Shown piece after piece: positions 1 through 8,136 of a stretch of DNA of 49,082 nt (within the stretch, counting starts at the first letter, position 1; every line of letters begins with the position of its first letter). This DNA is from Desulfovibrio sp. Its GTDB lineage: Bacteria; Desulfobacterota; Desulfovibrionia; Desulfovibrionales; Desulfovibrionaceae. The position numbers and the translations under genes were made by a program. Where the stretch lies: the NCBI GenBank assembly GCA_017528345.1, contig JAFXOX010000054.1, forward strand, positions 1-49,082. Reading direction: 5' to 3'. Under the pieces are notes generated by a model. That model was not told the origin of the DNA. It made no database searches and worked only from the letters and a program-made list of their open reading frames with translations.

Positions 1-148
1 GGCCGCAGAATCCAGAATTTCCGATGTGGACGTGGCAACGGAAATGACCAATTTCGTCCGCAATCAGATCCTCACCCAGTCGGCTGTGGCCATGCTCTCG
101 CAGGCCAACTCCCTGCCGCAGATGGCCATGCAGCTCATCGGTGGTTAG
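1..148 (+). CDS. Flagellin, C-terminal end (partial, 5' end outside window)
   Basis: The reading frame entering from the left edge gives 48 residues before TAG. It contains the flagellin C-terminal D0 helix pattern (SRISDVDVATEMTNF, then QILTQSAVAMLSQANSLPQ, ending LIGG). This helix packs with the N-terminal D0 helix in the filament core and carries the type III export/polymerisation surface recognised by FliS in many species. The remainder of the gene, including the variable and glycosylated central region, lies outside the window. It sits next to a block of glycosyltransferases and hook genes further right, which makes flagellin a plausible acceptor for those enzymes (inference). Family identity is close to certain; which flagellin paralogue it is cannot be told from the C-terminus alone. 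Confidence 0.93.
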   Translation, partial: AAESRISDVDVATEMTNFVRNQILTQSAVAMLSQANSLPQMAMQLIGG

Positions 149-196
149 GTATAGTACAGATTTTTCTCATGTGGCTAAGGCGAACCAAAGACAAGA

Positions 197-221
197 GGTC
201 CGGGGAGTGGTCCCCCGGACC
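197..221. terminator. GC-rich hairpin between convergent flagellin and rnc
   Basis: A perfect 9-bp stem (GGTCCGGGG with CCCCGGACC) with a 7-nt loop lies between the flagellin stop and the rnc stop. Neither side has a clean T-run, so it is a weak intrinsic terminator at best. Its position between two convergent genes is the main argument for a terminator role. Confidence 0.45.
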
Positions 222-225
222 CCCC

Positions 226-990
226 TCACTTGTCCTGATCCGCCGACTGTTCATAGCCAAGCCGCATGAGGGCCTGTTCAGCTGCTTTCTGTTGGGCTTT
301 TTTGTAGCTAGAGCCTTTGGCCGTAAAGGAATGTCCATCGGGAATCTGCAATTCGATGACGTAGGTCCTTGCATGCTCGGGACCGCTGGTTTCGAGCAGA
401 GTATAGACCGGCATGGCCTTGAAACGCTGTTGTAAGACTTCCTGCAGCAAGCTCTTATTGTCTTTTTTGAGGATCGCGACCTGCATTGAAGCGAGATCCT
501 TGGCAAAGACCTTTTCGACCATTCTGTCCGCCGCCTCAAATCCCCCATCTTCATAGACAGATGCCAGCACGGCCTCAAAGGTGTCGCTGAGCACAGAATC
601 TCTTTTTCTGCCTCCCTGCAGATCCTCTCCCCTCCCGAGTTTGAGCAGAACGTCAAGATGAATTCTTTTGGCCATTTTTGCCAGATTTCCCGTGCTCACC
701 AGCCGTGAGCGCATCTTGGTCAGGGCTCCTTCACGCAATTCGGGATGGCTGCGAAAAAGCCGTCGGGAGATGGCAAGTTCAAGCACCGCATCGCCGAGAA
801 ATTCGAGGCGTTCATTGTGTTCGCAGGGGTAATCGCGTTCATTGGCAAAAGAACTGTGCGTCAGAGCCAACTCCAGTATCTCGCGATCTCTGAAATGGTG
901 TCCGATAGCGTCTTCAAGGGCCTGAATATGCGATTCACGGTCAAAAAGCTGGGCAGCGTAAAGGTCGTTATCTTGCGGTAAAGTATTCAT
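226..990 (-). CDS. rnc: Ribonuclease III
   Basis: 254 aa, the usual RNase III length. The N-terminal endonuclease domain carries the signature NERLEFLGDAVL (residues 59-70), followed by the second acidic cluster SDTFEAVLASVYEDGG. The C-terminal double-stranded RNA-binding domain is recognisable (YVIELQIPDGHSFTAKGSSYKKAQQKAAE split over the last 60 residues). It cleaves dsRNA in rRNA processing and antisense decay in the cytoplasm. The usual era/lepB neighbours are absent. It is convergent with flagellin and divergent from the small Sm-like gene. No strong Shine-Dalgarno is visible before the ATG at 990, so a slightly different start is possible. Confidence 0.97.
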   Translation of the reverse strand: MNTLPQDNDLYAAQLFDRESHIQALEDAIGHHFRDREILELALTHSSFANERDYPCEHNERLEFLGDAVLELAISRRLFRSHPELREGALTKMRSRLVSTGNLAKMAKRIHLDVLLKLGRGEDLQGGRKRDSVLSDTFEAVLASVYEDGGFEAADRMVEKVFAKDLASMQVAILKKDNKSLLQEVLQQRFKAMPVYTLLETSGPEHARTYVIELQIPDGHSFTAKGSSYKKAQQKAAEQALMRLGYEQSADQDK

Positions 991-1142
991 GAACGCATCG
1001 GCAAGAGTTGTGCCGTCTCCTTTGAGGACTTGGCCTAAAGATCGGAGTTTGACTTTTCCGATTTCAGACTATATTTCAGGTGAGGAAAAAAGAGTGGCGC
1101 GCCTTTTGGCGGTCAAAACGCAAAACAAAGGTATGGAAAGCT

Positions 1143-1475
1143 ATGTACGATATTCGTCTTGTGAAACTTGTGAGCGGAGAGCTTGTCATTGGCAAATATG
1201 ACGCCGATAAGAACACCTTGTCAGATGTGGGCGCTCTGCAGGTCATTCCCACGCAGCAGGGAGCACAGATGCTGCTCCTCCCCTATGGACATCCCTTTGA
1301 AAATAATTTCACGGCCGTCATTGAGGGCAAACATTTTCTCTACTGCTACAGCTCAACCCCCAAGGAACTGCAGGATAAATACATTGAGGCTGTGACCAAT
1401 CTGACCGTGGCCGGAGGTCTTGGCTCCCTGAAATTTGACTCCAAAACCATCCCCGCCTCTAAATTGCAGATCTAG
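1143..1475 (+). CDS. Small hypothetical protein, Sm-like beta-barrel pattern
   Basis: 110 aa from the ATG at 1143; the longer upstream frame begins with a lysine/arginine-rich stretch that looks non-coding. The start IRLVKLVSGELVIGKYD followed by LQVIP, MLLLPYG and KHFLYCYS resembles the strand pattern of Sm/LSm-like small proteins (G-E-x-V-I-G after a short first strand). That comparison is from memory of the pattern, not a search. The remaining C-terminus is short and polar (TIPASKLQI). It stands alone on the plus strand, divergent from rnc and convergent with xerC. If the Sm-like reading is right it may bind RNA or assemble into rings; function is otherwise unknown. Confidence 0.7.
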   Translation: MYDIRLVKLVSGELVIGKYDADKNTLSDVGALQVIPTQQGAQMLLLPYGHPFENNFTAVIEGKHFLYCYSSTPKELQDKYIEAVTNLTVAGGLGSLKFDSKTIPASKLQI

Positions 1476-1483
1476 CCTCTTGC

Positions 1484-2440
1484 TTATGCCTGTTTCCCGA
1501 GCCCTGGATTTCCGGGGCTCTTTTCGTTTTCCCTGGGATGGGCACTGTCGTAGACGGAGATAAGCTCCTTGAGGCTGACATGGGTGTAATGCTGAGTCGT
1601 TGTGAGACGCTGATGACCCAGCAGCTCCTGCACGGAACGCAGATCCATACCCGCTTCCAAAAGGTGCGTGGCAAAAGCGTGTCGCAGGGCATGAGGTGAG
1701 AGTGCGTGTGTAAGCTGGGCATTCTGAGCAAGCGCTTGCGTGATGCGACAGGCTTCCCTGCGGTTCAGACGTTTGCCCCTGATTCCCACAAAGACCGCCT
1801 GCTCCTGAGGCTGAGCCAAGCTCCTGCGAACATTGAGCCAGTCTTGCAAGCGTTGCCTGGATATGTCGCTGACAGGCACAAGACGTTCACGCCGACCTTT
1901 GCCAAGCACTTTGAGAACGCGAAGATCGCCGAGATCCTGGATATTCAAGGCAAGAGCTTCCGAAATACGCAGACCTGAGCCGTAGAGCAGTTCTGCGAGA
2001 GCAAGATCTCGCAGGGAAGCCGGGTCTGTACTCCGGGGCTGATCAAGGAGCACAAACATTTCATCCACATTGGGAATGCTGGCTTCTTTTTTGTTCTGAC
2101 GCGGATTGTGGATGGCAGAAGCGGGGTCTTCGCTGATCACCTTTTCATGCAGAAGATAGTGAAAATAGGAGCGAAGGGCGGCAAGTTTGCGGGCAAGAGA
2201 GCGCTTGTCTGTTCCCTGGCGAAAGCGGTCCGCCACAAAGGCTTCCACGTGCTCTTCCTGAATGGCACAGGGATTGACTGGCGAAACATGTCTTTGCTCG
2301 AGAAACTGCAAAAATTGCCAAAGATCTGTGGCATAGGCACGAACAGTGGCTGAAAAGTCGCCATGGCGACTTTTCAGCCAGAGCAGATATCGTTCAGGCC
2401 ATTCTCCGAGCTGTTCCAGGGCCTGCAGGGCGTTTTCCAC
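1484..2440 (-). CDS. xerC: Tyrosine recombinase XerC/XerD
   Basis: 318 aa site-specific recombinase. It has an N-terminal SAM-like DNA-binding domain (about residues 1-105) and a C-terminal catalytic domain with Arg in LYGSGLRISEAL, Lys in VLGKGRRERLVP, the HALRHAFATHLL box, and the tyrosine nucleophile in TTTQHYTHV. It resolves chromosome dimers at dif together with a partner recombinase and FtsK. Start is GTG at 2440. Its Shine-Dalgarno AGGTGA overlaps the stop codon of cpoB just upstream, which suggests translational coupling. Length and the lack of an adjacent mobile element argue for a housekeeping Xer protein rather than a phage integrase. Whether it is XerC or XerD cannot be decided without alignment. 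Confidence 0.93.
   Translation of the reverse strand: MENALQALEQLGEWPERYLLWLKSRHGDFSATVRAYATDLWQFLQFLEQRHVSPVNPCAIQEEHVEAFVADRFRQGTDKRSLARKLAALRSYFHYLLHEKVISEDPASAIHNPRQNKKEASIPNVDEMFVLLDQPRSTDPASLRDLALAELLYGSGLRISEALALNIQDLGDLRVLKVLGKGRRERLVPVSDISRQRLQDWLNVRRSLAQPQEQAVFVGIRGKRLNRREACRITQALAQNAQLTHALSPHALRHAFATHLLEAGMDLRSVQELLGHQRLTTTQHYTHVSLKELISVYDSAHPRENEKSPGNPGLGKQA
1499..1526 (+). terminator. Intrinsic terminator of the Sm-like gene, inside the xerC 3' end
   Basis: Stem GAGCCC (1499-1504) pairs with GGGCTC (1515-1520) and is followed by TTTTCGTTTT on the plus strand. It lies within the last codons of the convergent xerC gene, so the two genes share sequence at their ends. Confidence 0.6.
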
Positions 2441-2443
2441 GGA

Positions 2444-3436
2444 TCACCTGCTGCCGCGCACGCGCCGGGCCGCTTCGGAATTGGGAAATTCCTTGAGCAG
2501 TCGGCCATAGCTGTCCTTGGCCTTGGCTGAATCACCGAGACGCTTGTAGCTCATGCCGCTTTTGAGCAGAGCATCGGCATTTTTGTGATGCTTGGGGTAT
2601 TTGCTGTTGACTGTGGAATACTGACCAAGGGCTTCCTGATACTTGCCCTGATTATAGAGACATTCGCCGATCCAGAATTCAGCATTGGGGGCATACTTGC
2701 CATTGGGATAGTTCGAGAGAAATTCTCGGAATTTTTGAATACCTTCTTCAGAACGACCTGAGCGTGCCGCCTTGAGCGCTTGCTGATAGCTTGCCTCTTC
2801 ACCGGCTTTGGCGGCAGCTGCAGGCTGACGTGCCGCCTGGGCTGGCTTGGGGGCCGCTTGAGAGGGCGTTGGGGCCTGGGCCTTAGGCTGCTCAGGGGTT
2901 TGTGTTGGAGGTAGGGAGAATGTGCCCTCAAGGGGCAGAGTTGGAGGAAGTGCCGGATTGCTCGGAGCAGGCGTACTGTCTGCCGGCGGAAGCATGGGCA
3001 GTCCACTGTCGACGACAGGCGGAGTCTGCGGCAGGGAAGGTGTTTTCTCCGGCCTGGGGGATGGTTTGCTTTCTGGCCTGGCAGCCTGTCTTGGGGCTTG
3101 AGGTGCGGGGTGCGGCTTCATCTCCTTGGGCTTGGCCGGAGTTTGCGCCCTGGCAGGGGCCGGAGCATGCGACGTTTTGGCCTCTGGTGCTTTAGCCACA
3201 GGCACTACAGGCACAACCGACATACCGGTTTTGCGGCCATTGGCGCTTCTGACTTCATAGACGCGATTATTGAGCAGGGAAACCTGTTCATTGAGAGCTG
3301 TGATGTTGTTTTCCAGAAGTTTCAGGCGATGCTCGTTTTGACTCCAGAGCTTGTTCTGGCGTTCGGCTTCCCGATCCTGCGCGGCGCATCCGGCGAGAAG
3401 TGTCAAACTGAGCAGATACGGTACAAAGACTTTCAT
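2444..3436 (-). CDS. cpoB: Lipoprotein with TPR repeats, CpoB/YbgF-like (Tol-Pal associated)
   Basis: 330 aa from the ATG at 3436, chosen because it directly precedes a lipoprotein signal (MKVFVPYLLSLTLLAGCAA, lipobox LAGC); the upstream extension of the frame is not signal-like. A short coiled coil follows (residues about 30-60). Next comes a long Pro/Ala/Lys-rich linker (about 75-215), then C-terminal TPR units (YQQALKAARSGRSEEGIQKF..., YAPNAEFWIGECLYNQGKY..., ADALLKSGMSYKRLGD...). This is the YbgF/CpoB arrangement, which links peptidoglycan synthesis to outer-membrane constriction. The tol-pal genes themselves are not in the window. The linker is far longer than in E. coli CpoB. It is coupled to xerC. 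Confidence 0.85.
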   Translation of the reverse strand: MKVFVPYLLSLTLLAGCAAQDREAERQNKLWSQNEHRLKLLENNITALNEQVSLLNNRVYEVRSANGRKTGMSVVPVVPVAKAPEAKTSHAPAPARAQTPAKPKEMKPHPAPQAPRQAARPESKPSPRPEKTPSLPQTPPVVDSGLPMLPPADSTPAPSNPALPPTLPLEGTFSLPPTQTPEQPKAQAPTPSQAAPKPAQAARQPAAAAKAGEEASYQQALKAARSGRSEEGIQKFREFLSNYPNGKYAPNAEFWIGECLYNQGKYQEALGQYSTVNSKYPKHHKNADALLKSGMSYKRLGDSAKAKDSYGRLLKEFPNSEAARRVRGSR

Positions 3437-3655
3437 CACTCTCTTCAGCGTAAAACCCTGTCTGGGTCGGAAACGCTGCCTCCATGCTTTTCCCTTGCTA
3501 TTGTCCGCAGCCGACGTGCCCGTAGGAGGGCTCATACCTTGCGATTCTCCCGAAAATACGGCACAAAAGCAGCGTAGTATTTTGGGGAGTGCGTTTTTTG
3601 TACCTAGGATCTTACAAAAGCGCAAGTGCGCTCACTCTCAACGAAGGATCGTTGC

Positions 3656-4606
3656 ATGCCAGCCTTTGACCAGTTGCTTGCTTGGCTTCCCTGGCTTTCA
3701 CCCCTGGCGGACCAGGTCTGGATTTCCCTTCCCTTTCTTGTTCTGACTTCACTGGCCACGCAGGGCCTTGTCTGTCTTTCGGCACGACGGCTCTCCCGGC
3801 TGAAAAAACGCAGCTCCTACGATAAGGGCGCTCGTCAGATTCTGCTTGTCGCTTCCTGTGCGGGTCTGCTCCTGGTGGTGGCGGTCAAGGGCCTGTCTTT
3901 CTGGCACAGTGGCCGCTGGTTTCCCGAGGATATGCTCTCCTTTGTCTGGGAAATGGTCTGGATAGGGCTCTGTTTTTGCGTCATCGTCCTTAATTTGCAT
4001 TTTCTTCTCTGGAAAAAGCTCGCCAAACACGAGATCTTGGATCACCTGTTTGCAAGCACAAGCTTGCTATTTGGGGTGATGGTCGCGGTGGCAGCACTTG
4101 TGCTCATGCGTCTTTGGGCCCTTGGGGGCACTGTGCAGACACTCGCTGACACGAACACTCTGCTTGGACTTTTGCCGACGCCGGAGCATGCAGCCTTTGT
4201 CAGTCTGCTCGTATTCCTACCCCTTTTTCTTGTCATGCCCTATATCTTTGCAAGCCTTGCCTTCCTTGTTTTGCGCAATGTGCATGATTTTGGCCGTGAC
4301 CACTACACCATGGTGACACTCTGGACCACGCGCAGGGCCTTTTGGCTAGGACTTTTGATTGTGTTTGTCCTGGGCGGCTGTTTTGGCTTTCGCCTCTATG
4401 GTCAGTGGCAGGCGGGAACGCTTGTGCTTTTGGACTGGGTGGAAGAATTTGTGCTGCTGGGACTTTGGCTGTTTGCAAGCCTTATCTGGGGTGGCATTAG
4501 CCAAAGCACTGTACCCTTGCGCTATAAAGTCCTCATGGTCTTTGCCGCAATCTTAGCCTTTGCAAGCTGCCCGCTTCTTGTGGATTTCTGGCTTCGTGCT
4601 GCGTAG
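3656..4606 (+). CDS. Integral membrane protein of unknown function
   Basis: 316 aa from the ATG at 3656, preceded by GAAGG at a good distance. The protein is strongly hydrophobic with about eight predicted membrane segments by eye, for example WISLPFLVLTSLATQGLVCL, LLVASCAGLLLVVAVKGL, FVWEMVWIGLCFCVIVLNL, LLFGVMVAVAALVLM and the two C-terminal helices. Short charged loops (RRLSRLKKRSSYDKG; RNVHDFGRDHYTMVT) follow a positive-inside pattern. I do not recognise the family. It is divergent from cpoB and convergent with the CgeB-like glycosyltransferase gene, so context gives no firm functional hint. Confidence 0.85.
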   Translation: MPAFDQLLAWLPWLSPLADQVWISLPFLVLTSLATQGLVCLSARRLSRLKKRSSYDKGARQILLVASCAGLLLVVAVKGLSFWHSGRWFPEDMLSFVWEMVWIGLCFCVIVLNLHFLLWKKLAKHEILDHLFASTSLLFGVMVAVAALVLMRLWALGGTVQTLADTNTLLGLLPTPEHAAFVSLLVFLPLFLVMPYIFASLAFLVLRNVHDFGRDHYTMVTLWTTRRAFWLGLLIVFVLGGCFGFRLYGQWQAGTLVLLDWVEEFVLLGLWLFASLIWGGISQSTVPLRYKVLMVFAAILAFASCPLLVDFWLRAA

Positions 4607-4674
4607 ACTGTGGCCGTTGCGCTTGTTCAGGCAAAGAGACGCTTGCTAGCATGTTGTTGTCTTGCCGACAGCAG

Positions 4675-5940
4675 CTATTTGCCCGGAAAATAGAGCTTGC
4701 GCCATTCATCGAGGAAGAGCAGGGCTGTTTCTGTGGGAGAGAGACGCCCGCTTTGTCGGCGTATGCGCGCCACAACATCTTCAAAGGTGGCATGAGGACC
4801 GGCCGCTAATTTCTGGAGAAGATCTGCGATGTCTGCTTCTGTCCTGGCATCTGTTTTGGCAGATTGGGTGTCCTGTGCAAAGATGGGAAAACCAAGTTCA
4901 TGTTTAATGTAGTCAAGAAGTGTTTGCATGCGCCTGGCATAGGTGTGGGAAGTCAGAACGCGTTTTTGGGCTTTTTCGCAGATAGCAGCGCGTTCTTCGG
5001 GGTGACGCAGGTAATGATCGATTTGTGTGTACATTTCCTCCACGCTGTCAAAGGTCGCCATTTCGTCTTCGGCAAACAGTTCAGGCAGAAGACTGCGTCT
5101 GTCGACAAGCTGGAAGGCCCCCATGGCCGCAAGTTCAAAGGTCCTGGGATTGACAAAGTCTCCGTGGCTGACCAGAGAATCTGTGTGGATGCTTGAATGC
5201 AAATTCAGATTGATGGTGCTTGCGCAGTAAATTTTCCGGCTCTCTTCAGGAGAAATGCGTTGGCCCTGACGCTGGATATTGGCTGCCAGAATTTGTTCAC
5301 CCTCCCAGTCTGAACCCCAGATTTTGAAGTTTTTGCCGGCAAGGGGGCGGAAGGCCAGACGGCGGTTGGGATAGCCGGCACCGAGAAAGGCAATGTCAGC
5401 GGCATAAAGGTTCTGTTCCTCATTGCTGAGCTTGCAGGGGGTGTGAAAGTCGGGCTGGGCAGCAAGAGGCAGATAGAGCACGTTGTTTTGCCCGATCTGG
5501 GAGAGCTTTTCAAAAAACGGCTCTTTCTGAATGACGCAGAAGACATCGTACAGGGGCGCATAGAGCTTCCAGTACTGGAAGAGGGCAAAATCCTCCACAA
5601 ACCACATGGCCGTTCTGATGCCAAGACGTCGCAGCCGCTGCAAAAGACTTTTGCCCATGGGCGCCTGGGCCAGGGCGAGGACCAGATGTGGTTCAAAAGA
5701 CTGCACATGGGCAAAGATTGCCTGGCCAACCAGCTGCAGGAAGGAATGCTCAAGAGCGGTGATCTGCTCGGGGGCGAGATCAAGTTTGCGCAGACCTGTA
5801 AAGGCTGAGTAGAATTCAGGCGCTTCAAAAACGCGCAGGCTGATGCCCTGCTCTTCAAGAGCCCGGGCCACATAGCGTCCTATGGGGAGAGAGCCGCCGT
5901 ACATCGGCAAAACCACCAGTACCCGCAGATTATCAGCCAT
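4675..5940 (-). CDS. CgeB-like glycosyltransferase
   Basis: 421 aa. The N-terminus RVLVVLPMYGGSLPIGRYVA and the C-terminal half (VNPRTFELAAMGAFQLVD, then an aspartate/glutamate-rich turn and HPEERAAICEKAQKRVL) match the CgeB/YkvP-type GT-B glycosyltransferases (glycosyl transferases group 1-like C-terminal domain). These enzymes transfer nucleotide-activated sugars onto proteins or glycans in the cytoplasm. The start ATG at 5940 has AGGAG eight bases upstream. It follows the GT9 gene by 30 nt in the same direction, so the two form a pair. Placement beside flagellin, flgD and fliK suggests flagellin glycosylation (inference). Donor and acceptor sugars cannot be read from sequence. Confidence 0.85.
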   Translation of the reverse strand: MADNLRVLVVLPMYGGSLPIGRYVARALEEQGISLRVFEAPEFYSAFTGLRKLDLAPEQITALEHSFLQLVGQAIFAHVQSFEPHLVLALAQAPMGKSLLQRLRRLGIRTAMWFVEDFALFQYWKLYAPLYDVFCVIQKEPFFEKLSQIGQNNVLYLPLAAQPDFHTPCKLSNEEQNLYAADIAFLGAGYPNRRLAFRPLAGKNFKIWGSDWEGEQILAANIQRQGQRISPEESRKIYCASTINLNLHSSIHTDSLVSHGDFVNPRTFELAAMGAFQLVDRRSLLPELFAEDEMATFDSVEEMYTQIDHYLRHPEERAAICEKAQKRVLTSHTYARRMQTLLDYIKHELGFPIFAQDTQSAKTDARTEADIADLLQKLAAGPHATFEDVVARIRRQSGRLSPTETALLFLDEWRKLYFPGK

Positions 5941-5970
5941 GAAGTATTCTCCTGATTTTTGGCGTTGACA

Positions 5971-7212
5971 TCAGGCAAAGCGTTCGGGAGGCAGCATCCA
6001 GTCACTGTCGTCGATAAGCAGAGCATCAATTGCGGCATGCTGCTGGAAATTCGGCGGGCAGAGGCTATGACCGTCTCCCAAAATCAGGCTCTGCAAGCAT
6101 TGCCGAATATAGCGGCGTTCAGCTTGCCACGGATCGTTGCCGGCCACAAGTCTGGCTATGCCCCCAAGACGATCACAGTCAGTGGTCAGAAAACATATGT
6201 GTTCCGGCAGATGATCTGGCACTCCCTTGGCTGCGAGACTGACAGCGCGCAGAAAGGTATGGCTTTGCAGGGCTTGCAGGCAGGCAAGCTGATGGGAACA
6301 GTCGGCACTTTCAAGACAGGGCGCACAGGGCGTCTGTACTTGCCAGATACTGTGGCCGGGCCCGTAGGGGCCTGTTTCATGACAGAATGCCGAGGACAGG
6401 AAAAAAGCCTGTACAGGCACGCCAAGGTGAGCACAGAGATGCATGGTGCCGGTGTCAGGGGTCAGCACAAGGTCAAGACCCTGCAGCGCCTGAATAAGAT
6501 CGGCAAAATTTGTTTTCCCGCAAAGATCACAGATCATGCTCTGCAGATTGCCCGGAAGGGCACGCCGGAGGAGATGACTGACCTTTTTTTCCTGTGCTGT
6601 GCCGAAAAAAAAGATCGCGTGAACATTGTATTGCACAACCTGCACCCGGATGATTTCAGCCATAAGCTCGGGAGGAATCGATCGACGTGACTGGCGTCCG
6701 GCCAGAACAATACCAAGACCCCTGCCCTGGCCGTGAGCGACAGGATTGACATCCCAGGGGGAAATGGGGTCAGCCAGAAGGTGTCCCCACATGTCCACAA
6801 GATTAAAGGCCGCCTGGAAGCGCTTGCGGGTAAGGCGGGCAATGATTCGCAAAAGGCGTGAGCGTTCTATGCCCTGTCCTTTGGCTGTCGGGCGATAGCC
6901 TGCAATCTGTTCGCGCTCGAAAAGACGGCAGATGCTCGTGCTTAAGCCTGAGCAATTGCAGTTAAAAACCCGCTTGAACGGAATGTGTGTGAGTTCGGCT
7001 AGGGTCTTTTCGAGACCTGTGGCGTCAAAAGACTGGGCATGGAAGTTCAGACAGTGCATTTGGCAGGAGGGATAGAGCCTTTCGGCCAGAGCTAGCAGTC
7101 CCCGGTCAAGCAAAAGATGCACGTGGCCTTCCCGCAGTAAGGAGAGAATCAGGCGTTTGGTCTGCACAAGATCCCCGAAACGGGCGGCTTGAATGACGAG
7201 ATACTCATCCAT
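5971..7212 (-). CDS. Glycosyltransferase family 9 protein (heptosyltransferase-like)
   Basis: 413 aa from the ATG at 7212, which has GGAG eight bases upstream; a longer frame reaches 7269 without a better signal. GT9 features are the N-terminal VIQAARFGDLVQTKRLI and the C-terminal donor-binding stretch LVLTPDTGTMHLCAHLGVP, followed by HETGPYGPG and a cysteine group (CAPCLESADC) typical of heptosyltransferase relatives. Family members transfer heptose or related sugars, classically to LPS core. Here the gene sits downstream of the flgD terminator, paired with a CgeB-like enzyme, so a role in a flagellar or surface glycan is inferred. It is a divergent relative of the GT9 at 9884-11266, sharing ETGPY-PG and the cysteine group. 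Confidence 0.88.
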   Translation of the reverse strand: MDEYLVIQAARFGDLVQTKRLILSLLREGHVHLLLDRGLLALAERLYPSCQMHCLNFHAQSFDATGLEKTLAELTHIPFKRVFNCNCSGLSTSICRLFEREQIAGYRPTAKGQGIERSRLLRIIARLTRKRFQAAFNLVDMWGHLLADPISPWDVNPVAHGQGRGLGIVLAGRQSRRSIPPELMAEIIRVQVVQYNVHAIFFFGTAQEKKVSHLLRRALPGNLQSMICDLCGKTNFADLIQALQGLDLVLTPDTGTMHLCAHLGVPVQAFFLSSAFCHETGPYGPGHSIWQVQTPCAPCLESADCSHQLACLQALQSHTFLRAVSLAAKGVPDHLPEHICFLTTDCDRLGGIARLVAGNDPWQAERRYIRQCLQSLILGDGHSLCPPNFQQHAAIDALLIDDSDWMLPPERFA

Positions 7213-7287
7213 GGGCAGAGCTCCAGAAAAAAATGGACTTTTGGCGAGAGTACCTTTTGTGTCGGCCAAGGGGAAGGGAAAGAAAGC

Positions 7288-7323
7288 AAAAAAAAGGGGG
7301 GGATAAGCCCCCCCCTTTTTTTT
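7288..7323 (-). terminator. Strong intrinsic terminator after flgD
   Basis: An A8-G7 run, a five-base loop and a C8-T8 run form a symmetrical hairpin with a T-run on either strand. It overlaps the flgD stop codon and separates flgD from the second glycosyltransferase pair. Confidence 0.9.
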
Positions 7324-8122
7324 AGGAATTGCCGCCGCTTTCGTTGTCTGTCTTGCTTGTGTCCGTTGTCAGCGTCTGAGCCGTTGTTGCTGTGGCTGTC
7401 TGATTTTGTGTGACAGGTGTCTGCGTGAGCTGGGAAACCTGCCGGACATTGGCCAGTTCCATGGTCTGACCACCGTCAAGACCGATATAAACAGTATTGT
7501 CGCTCTTCACGACGCTTGTCACAGTAGCATCCACCACCTGATCGCTCATCACGGCTTCACCAGAACTGTTATAGGCCGCTAGTGAAATGGTATAGGTACC
7601 GTCAGCTGCGGGCTGGCCCTTATCATTGAGTCCGTTCCACTTGAACTCAAAGGTTGAGCCGGCAGCCTTGCCGCCCAGGGTCTCTGTGTAGACGGTATTG
7701 CCGCTGCCATCCATCACGGAGAGCACGCCTTCACGGACATTGTCGCCAAAGGCATAACGGAAGGTACTGATACTCGTTGTACCGTCGGCTTCTGTGACCT
7801 TGCCGATCTTGTTGCCGGTCACGCTGACCTGCTTGCCAATATAGGAGGTGGCATTGACCATCTGCTGATTTTGTGTCGCACTGGTCAGGCCGTCCATGGA
7901 CGTATTCAGATTCATTAACTGCTCAAGGCTCGAGAATTGCGCCATCTGCGCCACAAATTCCTGATCCTCCATGGGATTGAGCGGATCCTGGTACTGAAAC
8001 TGGGTGACAAGGAGCATCAGAAAATCTTCCTTGTCCATATTGTCGCCAGAACTGGTCTTGGAGGCCAGAGCCTGAGAGAATTCCTTACTGGTCTGGGTGA
8101 GGGCGGCTGAAATGCTCGACAT
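7322..8122 (-). CDS. flgD: Flagellar hook capping protein FlgD
   Basis: 266 aa. The N-terminal FlgD signature DKEDFLMLLVTQFQYQDPLNPMEDQEF (split here across residues about 31-57) and FSSLEQLMNLN are clear. A tudor/FnIII-like C-terminal region with the typical FKWNGLNDKGQPAADGTYT follows. FlgD forms the cap at the tip of the growing hook and is exported by the flagellar type III system. It ends in a Thr/Gln-rich tail (TQNQTATATTAQTLTTDTSK) that probably has no fixed structure. It lies 14 nt downstream of fliK, as in many flagellar operons; flgE is not downstream here because a terminator follows. Confidence 0.96.
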   Translation of the reverse strand: MSSISAALTQTSKEFSQALASKTSSGDNMDKEDFLMLLVTQFQYQDPLNPMEDQEFVAQMAQFSSLEQLMNLNTSMDGLTSATQNQQMVNATSYIGKQVSVTGNKIGKVTEADGTTSISTFRYAFGDNVREGVLSVMDGSGNTVYTETLGGKAAGSTFEFKWNGLNDKGQPAADGTYTISLAAYNSSGEAVMSDQVVDATVTSVVKSDNTVYIGLDGGQTMELANVRQVSQLTQTPVTQNQTATATTAQTLTTDTSKTDNESGGNS

Positions 8123-8136
8123 AGAGAACTCCGTAT

